A DNA stretch of 46,415 nucleotides, taken from assembly GCA_964580995.1 (NCBI GenBank), contig CAZOMV010000041.1, forward strand, positions 1-46,415. The letters are read 5' to 3'. Below, piece by piece: positions 40,601 through 46,415 of this stretch; the stretch's first letter is position 1, and each line of letters opens with the position of its first letter. A model generated the notes under the pieces. It ran no database searches. It was given only the letters and a program-made list of their open reading frames with translations, and was not told the DNA's origin. This stretch comes from JAKJEP01 sp964580995. Its GTDB lineage: Bacteria > Planctomycetota > Phycisphaerae > Sedimentisphaerales > SM23-30. Made by a program: the position numbers and the translations under genes.

Positions 40601-42579
40601 ACTGCACAGGTCAAGGTGCTAGATCTGATAGCTGGAATCCTGGCGAAGGAGGTGATGGTGCGGGATTATATTGTTCCACCTCCAAGATTACGAATTCAGT
40701 CATCAGAGGCAATTGTACAGGTGATGGGGGCGGCGGCGGCGGGGGCGGGCATGGTCGTGGAATGGGTGGCAACGGCGGTGGTATTTTTTCTTATTCTGGC
40801 GCATTAAATATGATAAACTGCACTATTAGTGATAATGTTACTGGATCTGGGGGTGATGGCGGTTTATGTTACGGTGGTGACGGAGGTAGTGGGGCTGGCA
40901 TTTTCTGTACTTCTTCTGCGATGATAACGATTGTTAATTCCACAATTGCAAACAATAAAACAGGTAAAGGTGGTATCGGCACCTATAACTATTATTATCG
41001 ATTAGGAGGAAAAGGTGGGAATGGCGGAGGCATATTCTGCTATTCTGGCATTATTGCCGATAGCATTATTTTTGGAAACAAGACAGGGGATGGAGGCAAC
41101 GCAGAGCCTATTTTTGGTGCTGGCGATGGCGGTAATGGAGGTTCGGGGGGAGGTATCTATCATGCTTTTGTTACAATCAGGAATTGTGTCATTTCAGGCA
41201 ACATGACAGGCAAAGGTGGTAGTTGTGTTGAATTTAATGAAGGAAATTCGGGTAGCGGTGGGAATGGCGGCAATGGAGCAGGTATATTCGGTACCTCAGG
41301 TTCAGTTACGAATTGCACCGTAGCAGATAATACTTGTGGTACAGGCGGCACTGGAATTAGGGGAGGAAATAATGGCGTTGATGGTTTGGGAGCAGGAGTA
41401 TATGCCGATGCAAATACAGTTATCATAAATACCATTACATGCCATAATTCATCTGGCGACCTCTTTGGGGCTGACTACGTCAATGTGACATTCAGCGATA
41501 TTTGTGATGATAATTATTCCGGTCAAATTGGTAACATTTCCTGTGACCCGTATTTTGTTGATCCGAATAACAATGATTATCATCTGAAATCACAGGCAGG
41601 CAGATGGGATCCGAATAGTCAAAGTTGGATTTACGATAACGTCACAAGCCCCTGCATAGACACTGGTGACCCGGCGGATCCAAACTGGATGAACGAATTA
41701 TGGCCTGATGGGAAACGGATCAACATGGGGGCTTACGGCGGGACGGCGGAGGCGAGTATGTCGCCGCTGAACGTGGGTAACATCGCCGATTTGAATCGCG
41801 ATGGCGTGGTAGATTTTGAGGATTACGGTCTTTTGGCCAATTCCTGGCTGACCGAGCAGACGCTACTTCGGGAAGATCTGGACCGCGACGGGGAAGTCGC
41901 TGTGAGCGATTTGAGTATTTTTGCGGAAAACTGGCTCTGGCAGGAGAATCTGACCGCCTGCTGGTATTTCAATGAACTGTCGGGCTTAACGGCATACGAC
42001 GGTTCCGGTAATGGCCATCATGGCACATTGATCAACGGACCGGCGTGGACGGGCACGGGTCAGTTGAGCTTCGATGGCGTGGATGATTACGTGCAGGTTC
42101 CGGAGTCGGCAGCGCTGGATTTCAGCACGGGTCTGACGGTCTCTGCCTGGGTCTATCTCCAGGCTTATGGGAATGATTGGCCAAAGGTGGTGATCAAGCC
42201 CCATACGTCCTATGCGGATCCATGGGAAATGTACACTCTCGACCTGAGCCATTACGGGCAGTGTCCGCGTTTTCTTCTGAGCAATGGAGTTCCGGGGGGA
42301 GAGGGGGCCATTGCGGCTGATCCCGCATACACTTTACAACTACAGCAATGGTATCATCTAGTCGGCATTTATGACGGCACGGCGGTAAAACTGTATGTCA
42401 ACGGGCTGGAGGTGGCCAGTACACCGGCGACATTCAGTATCGGGCAGAACGATATGCCGTTAAGCATCAGCAGCCGGCTGGGTGTTAATCCATTCCAGGG
42501 ACAGATCGACCAGGTGCGACTATATGATCGCGCATTGAGCGCAGCGGAAGTGGAGCAATTGTACCAGCAGCATGAATAA
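37609..42579 (+). CDS. Giant secreted protein: beta-propeller, GLUG, glycine-rich beta-helix, dockerin-like, LamG
   Basis: About 1,656 aa. Signal peptide (about 1-25). TolB-like propeller repeats at 30-330 ('GINPQGLSTDGRYLAYT', 'YPSVSDGKAVWTT'), then an Ig-like module. GLUG repeats occur at about 530-600 ('VGGLCGWNSGTISQCY' twice). A right-handed beta-helix from about 675 to 1330 has repeated 'GNGGNGGGIYC' and 'NC.I..N.TG.GG' rungs. A closing 'SPCIDTGDP...MGAYGGT' module leads to a type I dockerin-like pair at 1387-1445 ('ADLNRDGVVDFEDYGLLANSWL', 'DLDRDGEVAVSDLSIFAENWL') and a LamG domain at 1447-1655. ATG at 37609 is chosen for GGTGG upstream and the signal peptide; GTG 37564 is possible. 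Likely a surface or extracellular protein. It overlaps the next gene by 8 bp. Confidence 0.88.
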   Translation: MMRKLILVWMFLNITIFFTSIAQSETTWGIFEYDIYTGTTTKLLDSGINPQGLSTDGRYLAYTARSFTEQGSQEHLYVYDTVMNTTRQLTTGTTGSDSPPGGVYGYSYPSVSDGKAVWTTLYSNPGGAETEIVLCDLATGTQEIIVPTPGYRIGAEMSGSRVVWHEGNPARIHALNLSTGESTVINSPSYENARWADVSGDIAVYYKVEDITGNHGVYGFDFTTNQEFSIYSGAAGNPKIDGNWVVFGTDGNGIAAKDLSSGEVITVASLGGHSVIAGDIVVHHDGTGGLAGYNLSSQTSLFSGLGSGFVNNIGNDGYDIAGSKVFFAVMYEIPEPCVLTLTTPNSGEDLPIDTTYNITWESQGSIENVLLEYSIDNGSSWVSIGSVANTGSYEWLVPAEDSCQCRIRISNTTYPADVFDISDEAFCIRPWAYSGGDGSVATPYLISDPNDWQELMVTSADWDSHFLLTVDLDFGGVSLIPVGNDSTYFTGVFDGNGHVLSNFVINQSYDAGVGLFGTIRPGGQVLNLGVENGIVAGDNYVGGLCGWNSGTISQCYTTGSVTGYWNVGGLCGWNSGTISQCYATGGVTGGGWVGGLCGDNGGTVLDSFWDMETSGQTDSSGGTGKTTAEMKNIQTYFDAGWDFVGEITNGTTETWYMPWWAVGYPMLGWQNDIEGHIVYVDVMNMAGPWDGSPEHPYRYIQDGIAACASLGTVTVNPGTYYENVSINKELTLRSTDPNDPNVVAATIIDGQQLGSVITITDSNSIIKGFTITNGLAEKGGGIYCKNSTIVIYDCNISQNRTTDGLDNDDYAGKAGNGGNGGGIYCDSSSIEIQNCVFNGNTTGKGGGNYSGYKSAGNGGNGGGIYCDSSSIEIQNCVFNGNTTGKGGYSWDIGGGKGGNGAGIYCTPLCWLILNNCIIHDNTTGDGGEDWNSQGGAGGDGAGIYCYSAIITNCEISKNRTGNGQWGSDSNGGKGGNGAGIYCISDSNLEVEHCIISENCTGQGARSDSWNPGEGGDGAGLYCSTSKITNSVIRGNCTGDGGGGGGGGHGRGMGGNGGGIFSYSGALNMINCTISDNVTGSGGDGGLCYGGDGGSGAGIFCTSSAMITIVNSTIANNKTGKGGIGTYNYYYRLGGKGGNGGGIFCYSGIIADSIIFGNKTGDGGNAEPIFGAGDGGNGGSGGGIYHAFVTIRNCVISGNMTGKGGSCVEFNEGNSGSGGNGGNGAGIFGTSGSVTNCTVADNTCGTGGTGIRGGNNGVDGLGAGVYADANTVIINTITCHNSSGDLFGADYVNVTFSDICDDNYSGQIGNISCDPYFVDPNNNDYHLKSQAGRWDPNSQSWIYDNVTSPCIDTGDPADPNWMNELWPDGKRINMGAYGGTAEASMSPLNVGNIADLNRDGVVDFEDYGLLANSWLTEQTLLREDLDRDGEVAVSDLSIFAENWLWQENLTACWYFNELSGLTAYDGSGNGHHGTLINGPAWTGTGQLSFDGVDDYVQVPESAALDFSTGLTVSAWVYLQAYGNDWPKVVIKPHTSYADPWEMYTLDLSHYGQCPRFLLSNGVPGGEGAIAADPAYTLQLQQWYHLVGIYDGTAVKLYVNGLEVASTPATFSIGQNDMPLSISSRLGVNPFQGQIDQVRLYDRALSAAEVEQLYQQHE
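40048..40269 (+). repeat. In-frame tandem duplication within the giant gene (123-bp period)
   Basis: The 99 bp at 40048-40146 recur at 40171-40269 with a single visible change (TCC to TCT, silent). The period is 123 bp, 41 codons, so one beta-helix segment has been copied in frame. The near-identity, against the divergent rungs around it, indicates a recent event, or an assembly artefact. Confidence 0.9.
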
Positions 42580-44644
42580 GATATTTAACAAAAAGCAACC
42601 AGACATCGGCGAGCGAGTTAAAATTTTCGTAAAAAGCAGCCGGCGACTTTTGTGGCCGATTGTTGGCGTTGCGGCGTTGGTGTGGTTTGTGGTGCGGGTG
42701 ATCCCCAAACCCAGCCGGGCTAGCTATCCCTGCCAGCGTGTGGCCTTTCCTTTGGGCAGTGCTTTTGTCCTCTGGCTGATGGGGCTGATGGGTTCCGCTT
42801 TGGCGATACGCCGGGGGCGTACCCTTCTCCGGCAGTCACGTTACCTTATTGCCCTGCTCTGCCTGGCCGCCGGCGTCGGGTTCATCTGGCTGCCGCTGAA
42901 TAACACGCAGAATCAGGTGGTTTTGGCGAATGATCCCTCCCCCAATCAACCGATGGGCACGGCGAAGGGCATTTACCCGGGACGCGTGGTGTGGATTCAC
43001 GACCCCAGCGCCACGGACTGGAAGGGGCCTGGTTACGGACATCCCTGGGAGTCCGAGCACACAAATCAACACGCCGTGGAGGACATGTTGGCCGCAGCGG
43101 TTCAAGACCTGACAGGCCAGAACGATGATCCCAACGCCTGGGAGGCGGTATTCCGATATTTCAACCGCACGCATGGAAAAGGGGATAGAGGCTATCGGTC
43201 GGGAGAGAGAATCACCGTGAAGATCAACCTTACCACCTGTAACGCCAGATTAGATACCATCGATCCCGCCACTAACAATAAGACCTATTACCGGGATAAG
43301 TCCGATACGTCGCCGCAAGTCATTATCGCCCTGCTGCGGCAACTGGTCCGGCAGGCGGGCGTGCAACCCAGGGATATTGCGTTGGGCGATACTCTGGCCT
43401 ATTTTCCGAAGCAATGGTGGGATCTGTGCCATACGGCGTTTCCGGACGTGTGTTATTTCGATTGTGCGGGCCAGTTGGGACGCACGAAGCCGGAACCTTC
43501 TCCTGTCATTCAACACTGGAGTCATGGAGAAGATCCGGACGACTATCAGACCGACTATATCCCGGATGTCTATGCGAGAGCCGATTACCTGATTAACCTG
43601 GCGGTTTTGAAAGGTCATGGTGCCGGCGTCACCCTTTGTGCTAAAAACCATTACGGCTCCTACCTGCGACCTCCGGATGAGCCGGGATTTTATGACCTGC
43701 ACCCTAGTCTGGCTGGAAACAACCCGCTTTCCGGTCAATATCGAGCCCTGGTGGATATAATGGGGCACCCGGACATGGGCGGCAAAACGCTATTATACCT
43801 GCTGGATGGTCTGTATGGGGGCTATTACTGGGAAGGGACCCCCTATAAGTTTCACATGTCCCCTTTCCATGATGACTGGCCCTCAAGCCTCTTCATCTCC
43901 CAAGACCCGGTCGCGATTGATTCCGTGGGATTGGATCTGCTCTGGGAGGAATGGCCGCAGGTGGTGCGGATTGGCGGGGTCGATGACTACCTGCATGAGG
44001 CGGCCTTGGCAGATGCCCCGCCATCCGGAACCTTTTATGACCCCAATGGCGATACGATAGGTTTGCAGAGCCTGGGTGTCCATGAGCATTGGAATAACCC
44101 GATTGACAAGCAATATTCCCGTAATCTGGGCACGGGTGAGGGTATTGAACTCCTCTATATACGACTAGATAATCACTCGCCCCAAGTGTATGCCTCTTGT
44201 GAACCCAATGAGATTGTGCTGAATGAATATGTGAACTTGAATGGATCCATCACAGACGATGGCTTGCCTGCCCCAGGCTTGGTGACGACCGCTTGGACCA
44301 AAGTAGCGGGGCCGGGAGAGGCCCTATTTGCGGATGAAACCGCCACAACCACTACCGTTACCTTCACCCGATCCGGGCATTATGTTTTACGTTTGCTTGC
44401 TTACGATGGGGAGTTGTGGGATTATGAGGATATTCAGGTAACGGTACTGATTCCGGCTGACTTTGACCAGGATGGGTCTGTCAACTTGTCTGATTACATT
44501 ATCTTGACGCGAGCTTGGTTGTGTACGCAAAATGACTCGTGTTGGGATCCCAGGTGCGATATATCCGTACCCCGGGATGGAAAGATTGATTTAAATGATC
44601 TGACTGTTTTTGCTAATGATTGGCTGAAAGATTCTATACCGTGA
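42572..44644 (+). CDS. DUF362 protein with N-terminal membrane helices, Ig/PKD-like and dockerin-like domains
   Basis: A 690-aa membrane-anchored protein. Three hydrophobic helices lie at about 26-44, 58-80 and 90-107. A DUF362-like domain spans about 195-470 ('ITVKINLTTCNA', 'ADYLINLAVLKGHGAGVTLCAKNHYGS', 'SQDPVAIDSVGLDLLW'). A PKD/Ig-like domain is at 535-627 and a dockerin-like pair at 629-688 ('ADFDQDGSVNLSDYIILTRAWL', 'DLNDLTVFANDWL'). DUF362 proteins often carry ferredoxin sites; none is seen here. The ATG lies inside the end of the giant gene, so the two are cotranscribed and coupled. The role is unknown. Confidence 0.82.
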   Translation: MNKIFNKKQPDIGERVKIFVKSSRRLLWPIVGVAALVWFVVRVIPKPSRASYPCQRVAFPLGSAFVLWLMGLMGSALAIRRGRTLLRQSRYLIALLCLAAGVGFIWLPLNNTQNQVVLANDPSPNQPMGTAKGIYPGRVVWIHDPSATDWKGPGYGHPWESEHTNQHAVEDMLAAAVQDLTGQNDDPNAWEAVFRYFNRTHGKGDRGYRSGERITVKINLTTCNARLDTIDPATNNKTYYRDKSDTSPQVIIALLRQLVRQAGVQPRDIALGDTLAYFPKQWWDLCHTAFPDVCYFDCAGQLGRTKPEPSPVIQHWSHGEDPDDYQTDYIPDVYARADYLINLAVLKGHGAGVTLCAKNHYGSYLRPPDEPGFYDLHPSLAGNNPLSGQYRALVDIMGHPDMGGKTLLYLLDGLYGGYYWEGTPYKFHMSPFHDDWPSSLFISQDPVAIDSVGLDLLWEEWPQVVRIGGVDDYLHEAALADAPPSGTFYDPNGDTIGLQSLGVHEHWNNPIDKQYSRNLGTGEGIELLYIRLDNHSPQVYASCEPNEIVLNEYVNLNGSITDDGLPAPGLVTTAWTKVAGPGEALFADETATTTTVTFTRSGHYVLRLLAYDGELWDYEDIQVTVLIPADFDQDGSVNLSDYIILTRAWLCTQNDSCWDPRCDISVPRDGKIDLNDLTVFANDWLKDSIP

Positions 44645-44938
44645 GATTCAAAATGACCAGAAGTCAGATGGAATCACTTCATCAAACCTGCGACAAAAAA
44701 ACGCTGATTGGACGACCGTGATCGCGGTTGAGTCGGGTATCCCCAGCACCATGGCCCCCCAGGGTGAGGGGGTCGATTTTTGGATACCGGCTCACTACAT
44801 TCTGGAGCAGAAATGGTTTACGGCTGCTTACCGGATTTTTTGGTAAGATAGGCAATTTATGGCAGGTACATAGGGTGTTTGGAGGCGAAAGGGGATCTCA
44901 TCGACCAAGTGGTTACAGTAAAGGAGAAAGTATTCTTA
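44645..44938. other. Intergenic region upstream of module D
   Basis: About 290 bp. A frame ending at 45021 reads 'LEAKGDLIDQVVTVKEKV' then into the module-D region ('TEPVEKWYYKTCFWG') without a start codon; it may be chance or a gene relic. No terminator is evident after the DUF362 gene. Confidence 0.4.
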
Positions 44939-45010
44939 TTGACAGAACCGGTCGAAAAATGGTACTATAAAACTTGCTTTTGGGGACATTTCAGCCCCAG
45001 AGCGGGATTC
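44939..45010 (+). promoter_or_regulatory. Promoter-leader module, copy D
   Basis: TTGACA (44939-44944), 18-bp spacer, TACTAT (44963-44968), then about 40 bp also shared with module A at 29536. The spacer block GGTCGAAAAATGG and both boxes are identical in A and D. The -10 end is 133 bp from the ATG at 45101. Confidence 0.65.
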
Positions 45011-45100
45011 GGTTACTAACCATAACAGCTTCAAAAGAGAGCGGTTATTTTGTGTCGAGGTGTTATTTTTCCTAGTCCTAAAAGAAAGAGGAAAAGAGTT

Positions 45101-46405
45101 ATGATTAGGGTCGGTAACAAGCTGAGAAAAATTCTATTCGCTGGTCCATTAGTTTTGTGGCTAGCATCTTCAAGTTTTGGGATAACACTCACTGTCGATG
45201 ACGACGGACCGGCAGATTTCAATAAGATTCAGGATGCCATAGACTTTGCCTGGCATGGGGATACGGTTCTGGTTCAACCGGGGGTCTATAATGAAAGCAT
45301 TTATTTTAACGGTCGTGCAATCACCTTAACCAGTATCAATCCGGATGATCCGGATATTGTGGGGAGTACAATTATTAATGGCGTTTTACAATATGCAGTG
45401 ACTTTCGATTTTCTGGAAAATAACGATTCGATACTTACTGGCTTTACTATCAATGGAGGTGGGATTAATTGCATAGCTACATCTCCTACAATAACTAAAA
45501 ATGTCATCCAAAACAGTGAAACATGTGGTATACTTGTTGATTATCAGAGTACACCAATTATCAATAAGAGTTATATTCGTAGCAATAATGGTGGTGTATA
45601 TGTGTATAACAGTAGCCCCATGCTAACAGACTGTATAATAGCTAATAATGCGACTAACGAAGCTGCTGGTGGTGTGTTCGTGAGTGGTGGCAACCCGACT
45701 TTGACAAATTGTACTATCTCTGGTAATTCGAGCAAATGGGGTGGCGGTGGTGTATACTTGAGTCATGGCAACCCTACTCTGACGAATTGCACGATTTCTA
45801 ATAACACAGTAATCGGTAATGGTGGTGGCGGTGTGCGAATAAATAATGACTATCCCATATTGACTAACTGTAATATTTTAGGGAATGTGAGTAATTGGGG
45901 TGGTGGGGTGGATATAAATGGAGGTAGCCCGACGCTAACAAGGTGTACCATTTCTGGTAATTTTACGACCGATGGTAGCGGTGGTGGTGTGTACGTGAAT
46001 GACAGTATTCCTATTATTCTGAGTAACTGTATAATTTCTAATAACACAACAACCAACGGAAATGGTGGTGGCATAAGTGGCAGTGTCAACCTAACGGATT
46101 GTACGATTTCATATAATATATCAAGTAATGGTGGTGGTGGGGTGGATTTGCGTAGCCGAAGCGGTGGATTGAGTAACTGTACGATTTCTAATAATATAAC
46201 TAGCGGTCATGGTGGAGGGTTGAGTTCTGGAGATGGCGGTTCCATACTGAGTAACTGTACGATTTCAGGTAATATGGCTAGCTCTGGTGGTGGAGTAGCA
46301 TATTTTCAAGGGATAAATCAAAACAACACTATTATTGGTAACAGGGCTTTGAGTAATGGTGCGGAAATTGTCAAGTCAATTGAGACAGTTCCTTTTTTAA
46401 ATTAA
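45101..46405 (+). CDS. Secreted right-handed beta-helix repeat protein
   Basis: A 434-aa exported protein: signal peptide (about 1-27, ending SSFG), the 'ITLTVDDDGPADFNKIQDAIDFAWHGDTVLV'-type entry of DUF1565-like beta-helix proteins (about 28-58), then at least nine rungs of the form 'LTNCTISGN....GGGGVY' from about 180 to 410. ATG at 45101 has GAGGAAAAGAG upstream and starts the signal peptide; the frame is open to 45050. It ends after the helix with no dockerin, LamG or sorting signal, unlike its neighbours, so it may be truncated or released. The stop is 10 bp from the window end. Confidence 0.85.
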   Translation: MIRVGNKLRKILFAGPLVLWLASSSFGITLTVDDDGPADFNKIQDAIDFAWHGDTVLVQPGVYNESIYFNGRAITLTSINPDDPDIVGSTIINGVLQYAVTFDFLENNDSILTGFTINGGGINCIATSPTITKNVIQNSETCGILVDYQSTPIINKSYIRSNNGGVYVYNSSPMLTDCIIANNATNEAAGGVFVSGGNPTLTNCTISGNSSKWGGGGVYLSHGNPTLTNCTISNNTVIGNGGGGVRINNDYPILTNCNILGNVSNWGGGVDINGGSPTLTRCTISGNFTTDGSGGGVYVNDSIPIILSNCIISNNTTTNGNGGGISGSVNLTDCTISYNISSNGGGGVDLRSRSGGLSNCTISNNITSGHGGGLSSGDGGSILSNCTISGNMASSGGGVAYFQGINQNNTIIGNRALSNGAEIVKSIETVPFLN

Positions 46406-46415
46406 GCTCTAATGA

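Noticed and set aside
44728..44970. 80-codon frame between the DUF362 and the last beta-helix genes
   Set aside because: No family features, no ribosome site, and it ends inside the promoter module D.

Overview
The window looks like a chromosomal piece of a planctomycete of the Phycisphaerae type, probably an anaerobic Sedimentisphaerales-like lineage. Grounds are the type I dockerin-like tails of the form 'AD.N.DG.V...D...LA..WL' on large secreted proteins, a PEP-CTERM-type anchor, HAF, GLUG and right-handed beta-helix surface proteins, a BlaI/M56 sensor pair with an enlarged extracytoplasmic part, and a MoxR/Bat operon. This is a judgement from protein style; no ribosomal marker is present.

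Layout. 1-4.9 kb: an AraC-type regulator divergent from a sugar-catabolic operon (TIM-barrel sugar epimerase, Gfo/Idh/MocA dehydrogenase, SSS symporter and a small one-helix membrane protein). 5.1-11.6 kb, minus strand: a BlaI repressor, a BlaR1-like M56 membrane protease with a long extracytoplasmic part that is cut by an in-frame stop and continues as a second ORF, then a DUF6504-like protein. 11.8-14.2 kb, minus: an MFS nucleoside-symporter-like protein and a DRE-TIM aldolase/lyase. 14.3-24.7 kb, minus: a nine-gene MoxR-DUF58-PpiC-DUF4381-BatA-B-C-D-E operon with stop/start contacts at most junctions. 25.1-29.2 kb: a secreted TPR protein with a Tyr-rich segment, a umuDC mutagenic polymerase operon and an orphan STAS protein.

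29.3-31.6 kb is an accessory island: a candidate small RNA with its own promoter and intrinsic terminator, a small Cys protein, the 5' half of a tRNA-Arg(CCT), a fragment resembling an integrase tail, a Cys_rich_VLP-type protein, a 32-aa membrane peptide, a phage-type protein and a short terminase-small-subunit-like ORF. It reads as the remnant of an element at a tRNA gene.

31.9-46.4 kb holds mostly exported proteins: a PEP-CTERM-like protein, a membrane protein, a frameshifted HAF protein, three beta-helix proteins (one of about 1,656 aa with dockerin and LamG domains) and a DUF362-dockerin protein. Several are preceded by related regulatory DNA: a dispersed repeat of about 270 bp (two copies), sigma70-like promoters of which two are near-identical over about 70 bp, and leaders of nearly constant length (132-133 nt from the -10 box to the start codon). 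This mosaic promoter-leader family and the candidate sRNA are the least explained parts of the window.
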